Assembly: GCA_037074705.1 (NCBI GenBank)
Contig: CM073592.1
Coordinates: 51,506,129-51,570,128, forward strand
Direction of reading: 5' to 3'
DNA: 64,000 nt
Source: Zhengitettix transpicula
Lineage: Eukaryota > Arthropoda > Insecta > Orthoptera > Tetrigidae
The position numbers were made by a program, and so were the translations under genes. Every line of letters begins with the position of its first letter. Position 1 is the first letter of the stretch. Of the stretch, positions 1-11,415 are shown one piece after another. The notes beneath the pieces were generated by a model. The model was not told where the DNA came from and did no database searches. It worked only from the letters and a program-made list of their open reading frames with translations.

Positions 1-814
1 AGGCAGTATTCAGTTGGACGGACGGTTTGGTCAAGTACAGGTCGCATTAAAAAATTGAGGAACCAGTTCGCATTAAGTTGGCTGGAAAGTTTGGTCAAGT
101 ACAGGTCGTACTGAAATATACGAGATATTCTTTTGAAATTGGTCAAGTTGAAATAGATGAGACCAGTTCAAATATTCAACGGAAACTTGCAAAGAAATAA
201 CGAGGAATATCAACCAACTGAGGTGATAGGGCCATGAACGTTTTGCTCATAGGCAAAACATTTACGCAAGCAGAACTATAAAAACCTGTTAAGCTGGGCA
301 GCCGTGAGTAACTCAACCGAGGGAGGGAGGGAGAGATGAAGAAGAGGTTCCAGGTTCCTGATTTAAAACTAAAAATATTAATTAGAATCTGTGAGTTTGA
401 GTAGAAGCTGTGCAAAAACCCGCCATAGTGCCATAGTAAGTCAAAAAGTATCCTGGAATGCAGCCGTGAGTACCAATATAAAATAAATAATTATGTAAAC
501 CGGATTAAAAGATAGAAGTCAGATATCGTTCTCTTCCTTTGATAAAATTTGTTAAGTAGAATCCATCTTTCAGTATAATTTCATCGACAAGGAAATTTCG
601 TCTTTGTTAATTGACGGGTAAATCTTTTATTGAAATTTGAGTTGATAAGATTTCTAAATAAATGATTAGCCGTTATCAAACCCAGTAATGACCCTGAGAT
701 AAATTCTATTTGTAATTATTTGTGTAATTGTTTCAAGTATTGCTACAATAAATTCTTTTGTTTGTTAAAATTTGAATAATTTTTTCATTTAAAAGCGTTT
801 TTTTGTATATTACA
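1..814 (+). mobile_element. Family L LTR element, copy 1 (5' end outside window)
   Basis: The stretch at 460-690 matches the 3' half of other L copies. It has a GTGAGTA-like motif, then TGTAAAC, AATTAAAAGATA and GTCAGATATCGTTCTC, and later ATCAAACCCAGTAATGACCC (about 678-697). It ends ATTACA at 814, directly followed by ATATATAAA, as in the other copies. A tandem duplication with a 64-bp period lies at 12-48 and 76-112. No tRNA-Lys primer-binding site survives, unlike the sister copies. The open frames here are short and not conserved, so I read this as an LTR without coding capacity. Confidence 0.6.
12..112 (+). repeat. 64-bp-period tandem duplication inside L copy 1
   Basis: The segments at 12-48 and 76-112 share AGTTGG, then GTTTGGTCAAGTACAGGTCG, with few differences. 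A third weak trace (TTGGTCAAGTTG) follows near 138. Tandem units also occur in the upstream half of L copy 6, so short internal tandem arrays may be usual in this LTR. Confidence 0.7.
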
Positions 815-2060
815 ATATATAAAATTAATTATATAATAATTATATTATCACTTATTTTGTCTTTATTTGCTTATTTTTATTATTATTTATTTTTTCAATG
901 AGATGTATTTTTCCTTTCAAATATTTTTCTTATATTAAGATGATGAAACACATCTTCAGTGAATATCTGAAGAATTTTTATAACGTCTCAATAAACAAAT
1001 GCAGTGTTTGTCTACAAATATTTTCTTCCAGCTTTCATAGTGATTTTTTATTTTTTACAATTTTTTCGTCTTGTGCTCATGTTTAACCGCCTCTGTAATA
1101 TTTGATTGAATCCATCTACCAATAAGACGCTGTTCTGAATTTTCAATGTTCCGTTTCCGGTTCGGTGATTACTAATTTCTAATCCGTGAACATAATACAC
1201 AGCTCCATAGCCAATTGCAATTTCTTTAATTTACCGTGATAATTGAAGCATGTCTTAAAGGACGCAAAAATAATCTTAAAGAAAATCCCAATTATCTGAG
1301 ACTTTTATCTGAACGCGGTTCAGGCGTCCGATTCAGGAATCTGCAACGACCTGAAGAAAGTGGCCAAAGCGCCCAGGATCTCCCTAGGCTAATTACGATG
1401 TATAAGATTTCATTTCAATATGCTTAAATGAACAAAACTCGTTAATGAAGTTGTTAGCTAATGGCTCTGTGTACCGCCGAGTGGTGTGGGAGGATCCGGA
1501 ATTGAAAAGGAAGCGAATGAAATATTGGTGCGGCGCAGTGATGAACTGCGAGGACGTTTTCGACGGCACAAAGGAACTCGTTAGCGAAATTATGTGGCTC
1601 CGATGCGTGGGGGACAGAGAAATGGAATTATTCACGAACAACGCGCGTGATACGCGAATTTAAGAGGATTTAATGTTCGACGAAAAAGTAAAACTTCGGT
1701 AACTGCAGCCCTGAAAAATAGTGTCGCTTTAAAACGAATCATTTAATTGGTTTAGCGAAAATGTTCACATAGCAAAGTACTTCAGTAAAATACCAATGTG
1801 TGCTGCCAAGATATACACAAGAAAAGGACGTCGTAGAAAATCCCAGTCGTAGACGCAGGTGTTCGAAACTGGGTAACTTGTATTTTATGAACAATTGATC
1901 CATTTTGCATTGAAATATACATTGTAATGAAAATGCTACTGCTTTACTTTACTATGAAATAAAATTGTACTATAGAACAAAGAATAAAATCTATTTTATT
2001 TTAGAACACTCAAAGTGAACTGAAGTAAACACAAATTAATAAACAATTAAATGCAACAGT
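815..2060. other. No recognisable gene; AT-rich with a less AT-rich patch
   Basis: 815-1230 is AT-rich with nothing recognisable. 1445-1663 contains a 72-codon plus-strand frame of higher GC, but it overlaps an opposite-strand frame of similar length and shows no domain I recognise. I do not call it a gene. 1664-2060 is AT-rich and leads into the L copy on the minus strand. Confidence 0.5.
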
Positions 2061-2215
2061 GACCCACGTTGGTGAAGCCAATTTGTAATAAACACAAATG
2101 AAAGACAAGTTAAATTGAAACAAAGTCAAAATGTGCCTCACGTTAAGGCGACAATTTGTAATATTCTCAAATAATAAACAATTATAATAACAGTTATCCC
2201 GCGTTAATGCATCAA
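2061..2215 (-). repeat. Three tandem tRNA-Lys PBS-like modules
   Basis: Read on the plus strand the modules are GACCCACGTTGGTGAAGCCA (2061-2080), GCCTCACGTTAAGGCGAC (from about 2135) and TCCCGCGTTAATGCATC (from about 2197). Each resembles the 3' end of tRNA-Lys(CUU) followed by CCA. The first two are flanked on the plus-strand right side by TTTGTAAT, the complement of the LTR end ATTACAAA. Spacing is about 74 and 61 bp. A functional LTR element needs only one primer-binding site. Confidence 0.6.
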
Positions 2216-2343
2216 TTTAAACAATTTATTTTTTAAATGAAAGGATATTTAATAGTTAAGAAATTTTAACTGAACAAACACATTAATTTATTTACTCTCC
2301 CAAAATTTAAATTTACAAATAGTTATCATGTACAATCAAAATT

Positions 2344-2364
2344 TTACTCTCTCTCTCTCTCTCA
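2344..2364. repeat. (CT)n microsatellite
   Basis: A run of CT dinucleotides inside the L LTR, adjoining the conserved CCCAGT/GACCC block. Copy 5 has a shorter CTCTCTC at the equivalent place, so the tract grew from an LTR motif. Confidence 0.85.
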
Positions 2365-2415
2365 GGATTTTCACTGGACCTTTAAATAAATAAATCTATT
2401 TGTAGACAATTCAAT

Positions 2416-2972
2416 CCGCATGAGGCACAGGCCTGCGAGGGCTATTCTCTCGCAGGCAGTACCTGCGAGGGATATTCTCTCGCAGGTAGAGCCTTGTAGG
2501 AGAGACACGAAGGGGCTACCTTTGGGGATGCCTTTTCCTCTCCGTTTTTGAACTAAGGTTCCCACAAGCCTAGGCACCTCGGCCTGTTTTGAGAGGTGTA
2601 TGTTCCGGGGTCACAGACCTTGACCATACGGTAAGAGTTGTCCGCTATTCCCATTGGAATAAACGGGTCGAGGCACGGAGAAGGGAATGCTGCGTCCCCA
2701 CAGCAAACTCCTCTCCTCTCGGAAGGGCGTGGGACAAGTACCCAATTCCCGACCTACCTGATGCAGGTTTTTCTAGGGCTTGTCCTGCATTTTTTTAGGC
2801 GAATGCCGGGTAGGATCCTTAAACCGTAGCCCGGGGGCCCTAGTTACCCTTGGCTACCTTCCTCCACCCTTCCGCATCCCCCCTTTCAAATCCCTTTCCT
2901 ATGCTATAAGAGGGGAGTTGCCACTATGTGGATTACCCTATACATAACCTGTCTATAGCCCCCCCCCCCAAA
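2416..2972 (+). mobile_element. Family R retroposon, copy A, with target-site duplication
   Basis: A roughly 557-bp GC-rich insert lies inside AT-rich L copy 2. It is flanked by a 15-bp direct repeat, TGTAGACAATTCAAT at 2401-2415 and TGTAGACAATTGAAT at 2973-2987 (one mismatch). This matches insertion by target-primed reverse transcription. The 5' part has two tandem hairpins, each with arms CCTGCGAG / CTCGCAGG or close variants. The middle has CCGAGGCACCTCGG-type inverted repeats. The 3' end reads GTGGATTACCCT and continues to a C11 tract before the duplication. It matches copies B-F elsewhere in the window. I see no polymerase III boxes and no long conserved frame. Confidence 0.8.
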
Positions 2973-2987
2973 TGTAGACAATTGAAT

Positions 2988-3627
2988 TTTAATAAAGTTA
3001 TTTTCGACATAAAAGTATTTTTACAATGCAATTTAAAATATTAATGATATTCAAAAACCCGAAATCTGACGATTTATCATATTAATGGTTTACAATAATA
3101 ATTTAATGGATATAAGACTTACAGTTCTGTGGTACTAGGGAAATTTTAACTCGTTCAGAATCCCTTACAGACACTTTTCCTTTGAAAACAGGCCATTCTT
3201 TTCACTGACTCTACACATCACTGTTGGTTTAGTAAGTGTTGGCAACATCTCGACGACGACTTATTCTGCAATAATTCACCAACTTTATTCAGCAACGATT
3301 CCTCCACGAAGACTTTACACAGTTATATTTTGACAAAAACTGGTATACTCTTCAATTTTCACGCTGAAATACCTAGATGAATGCTACAAAACTTTATTTT
3401 ACAATACTTTGACGTCGTCTGGGCTCTTTATATAACCACTGATTCCCGCTGTACTTCATCGCCGAATGACTTACATGTTTCGTTCAGCGCGCCAACAATC
3501 CTACAATACTTTAGACCTGTTATATCATTGTCCATTCTTGTGTGTAATTTGTGTGTTTTTGTTGCTAACAATTCAAGTCCAAAATTTCTTTTTATTATGG
3601 ATTCCTAATTGCCTTTTAATTACCACA
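2988..3627 (-). repeat. 5' half of L copy 2 (upstream part of LTR)
   Basis: This aligns with 28550-29172. Shared segments include AACAGGCCATTC, CTAACTCTACAC-like sequence, AAGTGTTGGC and GACGACTTATTC. TTGCCTTTTAATTACCACA forms the LTR boundary. Frames on either strand are short and broken. Confidence 0.65.
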
Positions 3628-6088
3628 GAACATAAATCGCACCTTATGCTCTTATTGCGGGCCTTCAGCGAAAATAAAATTATTATTGTCACTTTATAAG
3701 CAAGAAAAATATATAAAATCAGTTATTTAAATCACCGTTACGGCTTCTAAGTATTATAAATATATCAACTTCGTATGTACCAAATTTCCTATTGTATTGT
3801 CACAGAGGACATCACAAAAGTCTGAGGAGACTTTTGACCCCTTTCCTTCCGATCGTCGCTCAATCGTGCATGTCCCACGTCCTCCATCTGTTCGCCCATA
3901 ATGTATCAAATTGAGCGGAATAGTTCTTCCCAATGTTGCACACTTTCATTAAATCAGATTTACAATATATTTGATTTAATCTATTCAGAAGCTGACCTGT
4001 GCCTGAAATGAAGTTTAAACTCTTTTCAGATTCAAGTTGTTGTCTCTTTTGTAGTTGCTTCTCGTCAAATATATTGTTCCTCATAGACCGAAACTAGATT
4101 TTATTTCATTCATGAACTAGAACTCACAACGGTAATATCTATTTCCAGTAGTGCTCTTCCGTCTATTCTGTGTACTTACTAATTAGCATTAGTTTAACAA
4201 AATGCAGAACAAAACTTCCGGCTCTTGCGCCAAACATCGGTCAAGTTCTGAAAACGATATGTGCGTTATATTCCTTAAAAATTATAAGTCCTACTTATAA
4301 TGCCAAATTTCTTCCATCGCCATCAACATTGACTTTCGTAACATCCATCTAACCGTGGCAGCAACTGCAGCCTTGCAACTGTTTTTAGTTTCATCACGTC
4401 CACACTCTTATGACCAATTTCTTATCCGTTAAATAGGTTCAAGACGAACAGACGTCGAATTTAGCATTATTTTTTATTTGTTCCCAATAAATAAACATAC
4501 ATATGAAATCGAGCAGCGATCGAAGAAATTTAAAGCCCACTGAGGGATTACATTTTACTCACGTTTTCGTCCACACCGAACGCGAGAGAACGTCGAACCC
4601 CCTTGAAGTATCGATTTTAATAGGGATCAACAGAAACACGAATTAACGTCCCTTCATGTTTGCGGAGTTCGCGCGAATACGCAAACGCCTTTCTAACATT
4701 TTTTTTTAGGAACGTTTGCTAGAATTTCGCGCAAATTGTTCAATTAACCTGTGCAACAGTAACTAATTGATGATCATTTAGCTAAGAATGCTTTACCTAT
4801 GTTTAAAATTATTAGTAACAAATTCAAAAAATCTCCAAGTTTCATGTTAGTAGAACGTAAAAAAAATATTTATTTCATCAGAACCAAAATTCCAGAATTG
4901 GTATTTTTGTGACACGTCTAACTTTTAAGTAATTTTATAAAATAAAAATATTTAACTGACGCTTTGCAATGGATTCTATTTGCCATCAAAACGCCAAATG
5001 TAGCCTATTTTGGAAACATCTATAAATAATCTTAATGACACAACAATCTCTCGACTCCTGATGATTCTGCGGCGCCATGCTTAAAATTGTTGCAGATCCC
5101 AGAGACAGTTTCAGCAGCTATACGGCAATAAAATCAATAAAAGAATACACTACATATAATTGTTTATTGACAATTATATTATTTGATTTCAACTGTTACA
5201 TCCAGGATCATTATACAACTATTTGACCATTTTAATAATTTGTAGGGAGAATTAATTAATCGTTAATGATGTAAATTGTTAATAAAATATTACAATCTGG
5301 TTAAATATTTATTAATCCACAACGTCTCCATGGCGAACTCTACGAACTTCATCAGGAGAATGGCCGTTACTTGTGTTAAAGTTAACATCTATTTGCGGTT
5401 AAAGATTTTAACCGGAATGTTTTATTTATAATTTACAACTGGAAATTCCACGCACTCTCATGATTTCAATTATAAACTGTTTAATATAAAATTAAGTTTA
5501 TTTAAATATTTCAGTTGTAAGAGAAAAAAATTTATAATATTGGTTTGGAATGGACTCCAGTAATTAATTGTTCAATTGAAAATTTTCAGATATTTTTATT
5601 GTTTGTCTACAATTTTGGTAACGTAATTGAATTTTTTACCTCATTTGTCAGGGTTTATCGAACAATCGCTGGGTCTGCGGTAGCTTCGACCAAATGCGAA
5701 TCAAACCAGTAAAACAATTCAGCGAAATACATCAAAGGGTGGTAAAAACCGTGCTTTTATCCCACCAATAACGACTACCACGAAACTTCGCCTTTACAAA
5801 TCTCTCGGCTCCTCAAAAATATCTACGGCGATGTGGCAGGATTCGCGGCAATCCCCCACGATTTCTACTGCGAGTTCCAGGAAATCAAACCTGTAAAAGA
5901 ATTCTTTACAATACTGGTACAGATGGTCAATATTGAGGGTTTCTCCCAGCAGGGGCTGCCTCCAGCACCAATATTCGTCACTAGAAGCCGATAACTCAAA
6001 CTACAGTGTCTTGAATGGATCGACTGTCACTTTTTCGTTATCTATTTTATTCTCTCCTTATTTCCCAGCAAGTCTCAATAAATTAATT
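3628..6088. other. Unassigned AT-rich intergenic or intronic DNA
   Basis: I see no gene, no RNA gene and no transposon ends. Frames of 60-75 codons at 3860-4084 and 4170-4352 have no recognisable domain and read like chance frames. A modestly less AT-rich patch at 5640-5990 also contains nothing identifiable. Confidence 0.5.
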
Positions 6089-6550
6089 AGGGTAATCCGC
6101 ATGGTGGCAACTCCCCTTTATTAGCATAGGACGGGATTTGAAAGGGGGAATGCGGAATGGCAGAGGAAGGTAGCCAATAACCCCCTGGCTGGAGTTTTAG
6201 AATCCTACCCTAAAAGTGATGCAGGACAAACTATAGAAAACAGCATCAGGTAGGTCGGGCAGTAGGTACTTGTCCCAGGCCCTTCATATTGAGGTAGAGG
6301 GATTTTTTGTGGAGACGCAGTATTTCCTTCTCCCTGCCTTGACCTGTTTAGGAGGCAGCTGGCCGACTATTCCAATGGAAATATTGGACAGCTCTTATCG
6401 CATGCACAAGGTCAGAGACCCCGGGACAACCACCTCTCAAAACAGACCGAGGAACCTCGGATTGTGGGAACCTTTTATTCAAAAACGGAGAGAGGAAAAG
6501 GCATCCCCAAAGGTAGCCCTCTCCGTCTCTCCAGAAAGATTCTCTTTGAT
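6089..6550 (-). mobile_element. Family R retroposon, copy B
   Basis: The minus-strand copy starts at the plus-strand left with AGGGTAATCCGCATGGTGGC and runs through AAACGGAGAGAGGAAAAGGC near 6484. The tandem hairpin zone seen in copies A and F is missing or degraded beyond about 6535, so this copy is 5' truncated or eroded there. Overall it is more diverged than copies A, E and F. A 202-codon frame crosses it and the neighbouring SINE piece, but its content is only translated repeat. Confidence 0.75.
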
Positions 6551-6765
6551 GAAAATAAACATGTTCAAATTTTATTCAAAAGCAACATTAAAACGATTGT
6601 TGAAACATTATATAAAAATACTCCCCGTTTTTTTCCGTTTTAATTGTTTATTATTTATATCGGATCAACATCTCCCGTTATTAGCGTCTCATTATGGAAA
6701 CTTATTTTTGCCTTTTTCGCGGGTCTGCTTTGACGAGAATTTTCTGTCACACACACAATCATCTA
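6551..6765. other. Short AT-rich spacer
   Basis: Nothing recognised between the R copy and the tRNA-derived piece. Confidence 0.4.
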
Positions 6766-6826
6766 GATTCGAACCCGAGACCTCGGTGATGCGAGGCAGT
6801 CACGCTGACTCTTACACCACAGAAGG
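6766..6826 (-). mobile_element. tRNA-derived SINE head (Pol III A and B boxes)
   Basis: On the minus strand this reads GTGGTGTAAGAGTCAGCGTG, then GACTGCCTCGCATCACCGAG, then GTCTCGGGTTCGAATC. The last segment contains a perfect B box (GGTTCGAATC at 6766-6775). The A-box zone is at about 6799-6820. A clean seven-base acceptor stem cannot be formed, so this is a tRNA-derived SINE or pseudogene and not a working tRNA gene. Confidence 0.7.
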
Positions 6827-9800
6827 TCGGCTTATTTTTGTTATTTACAATATTCATAAAAATGCTGCTAGCTCATAATTCTATAATTTTTGTGGTGAAA
6901 ATGAATTTAACAATAACATTTCCGATGTCGGTTAAGTTCAAGTTGGAGTGGGGCTGAGAAAGCTTAATTATAAAATGTTCAAAATGACCAGAATTGTGGT
7001 CAAATTCTATTAAGTTGAAGTTCAGACTCCAACAGAGTTGGGGCCCAACAAATGAGGGAAAATCAAATGAGAATAGGAAAATTTTAATAAAATTTCCTTT
7101 ATTAGAGTCGACTCCATAATTTTTCGAGTGACACTTTGAAGCCAGTTATATTCACGTGTCTAGGATCCGTCTGTATTAGATGGCTGGGTGAGTAGGGGAT
7201 AATTATAAAATATTTGAATTACTAATTACTTGCTTTTCCGCGTTGATATAAGATTTTGTATGATATACTTGTCACACCTGATATATATGTAATCGGTAAC
7301 TTAAATTTCTAGGATATTTCAGCATAATGCGTAGATACTACTACAAATCATTGCCCGTAATAAAATATTAAGTGTGATTTCATAGTGTTACATATTTGCA
7401 TACTTAAATTGTTTGTCTACTTTATGAATTGCGAGTTGTATAGAATACTTATTGGAAAACTTTCATGATGAATGTAATTTATGAAGTACGCCGTCAAGTC
7501 ATTTAATCAGAAAAATCTTCTGCTATTTATATAAATTTATGAAATCTAAATTACTGGCACGTCCGGGATCCCATATCCGAGCTCTAGAATGAAACTTTGA
7601 ATCATATGAAGCGCAATGCTGGATCTAATCCATGCGTTCCATTAGGCAGTAATACGATTTGCAAACATGCAGAGGCTGCGGTCGCCGCGACTGATGCGGA
7701 ATCCAATTACGGGCTCACAACGACGTTTGTTGTCTTTAAATTCCTGAAAGAACGGAAAGTCTCCCCTTTGGCGACGGGCGAAACTCGATTTCGCCGGACT
7801 AAAGTTTCTTGTGCTCAGTCAATTCCGGTTGCTAAATTCTGTAATTGCAAACGGAAACACCTGTCGAGCAAAAAAGCCGCTTCCAAATTAAATATTCTTT
7901 TAAGTATAGCGTTGAATAAAAGATGAAAATAATTAGACAATTTGAAAATATAAAGCAATTAAAATTTCAAGTCTCCGCCAAGTTACCTATAACAACTAGT
8001 AATTCACTGAAACTTTGTAAAACTTTAAGCGTATTCAAATTATAAATTACTTTACGCTTGAAAACACATTAATTAAACTCAATATTATTATTTATATTTA
8101 CATTGTTATAACTTACATTGAAAAAATATGTAATGAGAATTCAGTTAAACTACATTATAAACTTGAATACGAATAACAAAAATTCCTAATACACTTTATT
8201 ACTTCCGCGATGCATGGACCCATGTAGGTGTGCACTACAAATAAATTTGTAACAATAACGAAACCAGTGGTGGCTCATGAGTTTTTTACGTTATGTACTA
8301 CATCAACACAAGCAACTATTTGCAAGAGGATAATTATATAAAACATTAATTATAAATAAACAATGATAGTGTTACCAATACTCTGCGGCAAATGGCAGAA
8401 CCTATAATTTGCTACATTCATATTCAAAATAATATTCAATAGTGCCTAAATTTAAAAGTGAAATGCCAACACGAAAGTATTATTCCTTGATACATATTTT
8501 AAATAGGTTAATTTTAGTAACACGATGGCGCCGTTGTGAGTGCTCACTCGCCCAGAGCACAGAAAAGAGGCAGTTTGTTGACCTTTACGGGTAGTGCAGG
8601 GAGGTGTAACGGAATACTGTGAATGCACATGTCTCATTCCACTAACGAGCTTGTGCTGAGCAGAGATATATTGCACAGAGATATCCACCTCCTGCATTAG
8701 TGGGAGCGACTGCGCCGCAAAGCGATCAGTTTAAAGAAATTCACACTGTTAAAAAAAAATTTGAAAAATATATCTAAGATTAATAAAAAATTAATTATTC
8801 CTGAATTTGTGCTGTAGCACATGAGCAAGGAGGTTATTTCAGAATACTGACATAAAAGTTTCTGAGATTATTTCTATTGGTTTCAACATTAATGGTTCAA
8901 GAGTTGGATTTGATTTGTAACGTTTCAGACATTAAACTCGCGTTAACAATCATAACTGTGTTTATTATAGTTAACCTGTCTACTGAGATCTGAATTACAT
9001 CACAAGTTTGCATTAAATTAGAAATATATTTTTTCAGGCAAGTTTATAATGTTCCTTTAGTTTGTCCTATGTAACAATTATTGCAAAATTTACAGGAAAT
9101 TATGTATATTGCATTATGTTTATCTAAATTATTGATATAATATTTGCAGTTTTTATTTTTGATATATAAATATATCAATTTTGTGCAATTCAAATAATTC
9201 AATGAATTAAAATTATGAATGGAAATTAATAATGGAAAAACGACAAAAAAATTAAAGATTGGCGCTGACGGGTAAGTTGTTAGAAGATTCGATTTTGTGT
9301 GGTTTTCTGTTGATATATTTCTTAATAATATCTACGTAAGAAAAAGTAGGCAGAAATATGTAAAACTATATTTAAGTTATTGTTATGGAATCTTTGGTGG
9401 ATCGTTACTACAATTTATATATTTTTTTTAATGACTACTTCCCAAACAACTAAATTTCTGGCAAGGAGAGTCTGACATCAACCATTCTCTTATTTTAAAT
9501 TTATCAGATACACTAATATCCTGTCTTTTTCTTCCATATTTAACACCCACTTCCCATATCATTAGGAGACCACTGCGTTCACGTATGGGAAAGTGTTCAC
9601 GCTGAAACTGGGCATTATAATCCCTGATCAATAATTACGTTTTCCAATCATTTATATACATTAACACATACATTAAACAAATTAATAATGATTATAAACG
9701 AATGATTTTCCATTCTTCACTTCAAATGCTCTTTACGATATATATTTAGAGAGGAAAGGACAGGGCCATTTCACGTTCTGCCCCTTTGTACAAGCAACTA

Positions 9801-11253
9801 CACAGATATACGACCTTACAGGTTGTCAGACATGGGGTTTTTATGGCCCCTCCAATACTTGGCTTCAGCCCAAGTTGCAACCAAGATTTAAAATATAGGC
9901 GGTTATAGGCGTTTTGCCAGGTTTTTTTTGAAAAAACAAATACAGGAAAAGTTTACAATATTAAATTCCACTAATTTCTATAAGTTATGTTACATGTTAC
10001 TGACCTCAATAAATTTATTAGACACTGTTACTGTGCTCACTGCATGTGTTTAAAGCGAAAAGGATTAATGTTCCATCCAGAGATTTGATGTCCCTAATTG
10101 CCGTTGGAAAATACACAGACGCTCTCTCGTCCCTTATCTCGTGAAGTAATTAGAGTCGCATTTCAAGCACCATCTTACCGGAGGTAAGGAAACAGCACAC
10201 ATTAATCTTCAACCCGACCTTCCCAACAAGACCTATATAGAACCTGATTTGGAGGAATTTAATTTTAACATCTATAGTTCACATTTGAAATTCATTTTGA
10301 CCGTAAAACACGCCTTGAACCGCTGAGTGTGAGGGTGGAAAGGGAATTGGAATGAAAAATAATGCAAAACGACCTGAATTAATGGACAATCAATACGTTT
10401 AGGGATCGCTGAGAATAATAGTGACACACCCGACGGATATTAAGCCCAATTTCAATACCTATTGGATTCGGAGAAGGGTAAGTTAGTAATTAAATATTCA
10501 AAGTGGCGACAATCGTACTTAAATTGGGTTTATAACATATTTAATAAGTATACTAATTATATAAATAAACAGCCAAACACCAGACATAAGTTTTGATTAA
10601 ACTGCATATTATTTATCGAATATTCTTCGGGACTAGGAAAGTAGACTTTTGTCGTATTTTCGTAAGAATTCTTAAAATTTCGTTTTACTTCCCGATCGTA
10701 ATTCTCAAAAATCTGTCCATAGTCTTGACATTATTTTTATTTGTCAAGAAATGTATTTCTTTTGCCTACCTATTTAAGAATTAATATGGCACGTGCATAT
10801 GTTTACATTATTTTTCAAGCTTCAACAGAATAAAGTGACTGGTACACACACACACAATAGAAAATGGAAATCACTTTATTGCTGTATCAATGCCGGAGGA
10901 ACTGACAGGACGTATGTTTCCAACTCTTTGTGGAAGAATAAATATTTCATTCTGTTGTTCGATAGGAAAACATCATATCTAGAGGGTCGTAACAAACGGG
11001 AACATTCTCCCGGGATGCTCTGTCAAAATTGCGGTGCACAAATTTCCCTACGGGACCGAAACATTAACGATTTTCAGGAAGAGGAGTTGTCATTCGAAGC
11101 TAGTTAACTGCCGCAATCTCCCAGGATAAAAGATCGTCAACCGGTTTATGAGACGACGAAATATAACTATATTACCTAATAATATATGCAAGTAAAAAAG
11201 TGACATATTTAATTACGATTCACTTTATATTAAATTCGGATTATAAATCACAA

Positions 11254-11258
<5 letters not shown>
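6827..11258. other. Unassigned AT-rich DNA with one higher-GC open frame
   Basis: Nothing is identifiable in most of this stretch. A 109-codon plus-strand frame at 7597-7926 is the longest open frame in the window outside repeats and has clearly higher GC than its surroundings. It shows no signal peptide, domain or membrane segment I recognise. Another modest-GC patch lies at 8520-8700. 9700-9900 and 10020-10460 hold no recognisable gene. Confidence 0.45.
7597..7926 (+). other. Unidentified 109-codon open frame (possible exon or chance)
   Basis: The frame starts at ATG 7597 and stops after LNKR at 7926. Composition is mixed, with basic residues clustered at the C-terminal end (CNCKRKHLSSKKAASK). 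I recognise no domain. There is no clear TATA box upstream and no convincing splice sites at its edges. GC is higher than in the flanks, which could mean an old exon, conserved non-coding DNA or a repeat. I treat it as unproven. Confidence 0.15.

Positions 11259-11285
<27 letters not shown>
11259..11285. repeat. (TA)n microsatellite
   Basis: Uninterrupted AT dinucleotides about 75 bp before a second, longer tract. Confidence 0.9.
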
Positions 11286-11358
11286 ACGCGACATATCGGA
11301 CAGTTTTGTGGTTAAGAAATTAAAATTATCGTTTTATGGACTATATCTGTGGAAGTAT

Positions 11359-11360
<2 letters not shown>

Positions 11361-11412
<52 letters not shown>
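11361..11412. repeat. (TA)n microsatellite at 5' edge of L copy 3
   Basis: About 52 bp of uninterrupted AT dinucleotides end exactly where L copy 3 begins (TTGTGGTGACC). The long frame crossing it encodes only an Ile-Tyr repeat and is not a gene. Confidence 0.9.

Positions 11413-11415
<3 letters not shown>

Larger units (their letters stand above)
2061..3627 (-). mobile_element. Family L LTR element, copy 2 (TGTGGT subfamily), carrying a nested R retroposon
   Basis: On the minus strand the element starts TGTGGTAATTAAAAGGCAAT at 3627. It aligns along its length with copy 5 (28209-29172). Shared landmarks include the diagnostic CCCAGTnAAGACC-type block (here at about 2360-2390 in reverse). Downstream are three spaced tRNA-Lys-like primer-binding modules, with ACGTT or GCGTT cores near 2066, 2140 and 2201. 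An R-family retroposon (2416-2972) splits the LTR. Unlike most L copies it is not bounded by (TA)n. No protein-coding internal region remains. Confidence 0.65.

Noticed and set aside
1393..1663. Overlapping 72- and 82-codon frames on opposite strands
   Set aside because: Mutual shadows in a higher-GC patch, with no recognisable protein on either strand.
6766..6826. Possible functional tRNA gene with perfect B box
   Set aside because: No seven-base acceptor stem and no proper anticodon stem. It resembles a tRNA-derived SINE head.
6270..6878. 202-codon plus-strand open frame
   Set aside because: It runs through R copy B in antisense and then through the tRNA-derived SINE piece. The encoded protein is translated repeat with no domain.
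7040..7056. GTTGGGGCCCAAC palindrome as a second primer-binding site type
   Set aside because: No LTR terminus or related copy is nearby. A short palindrome alone is not enough.
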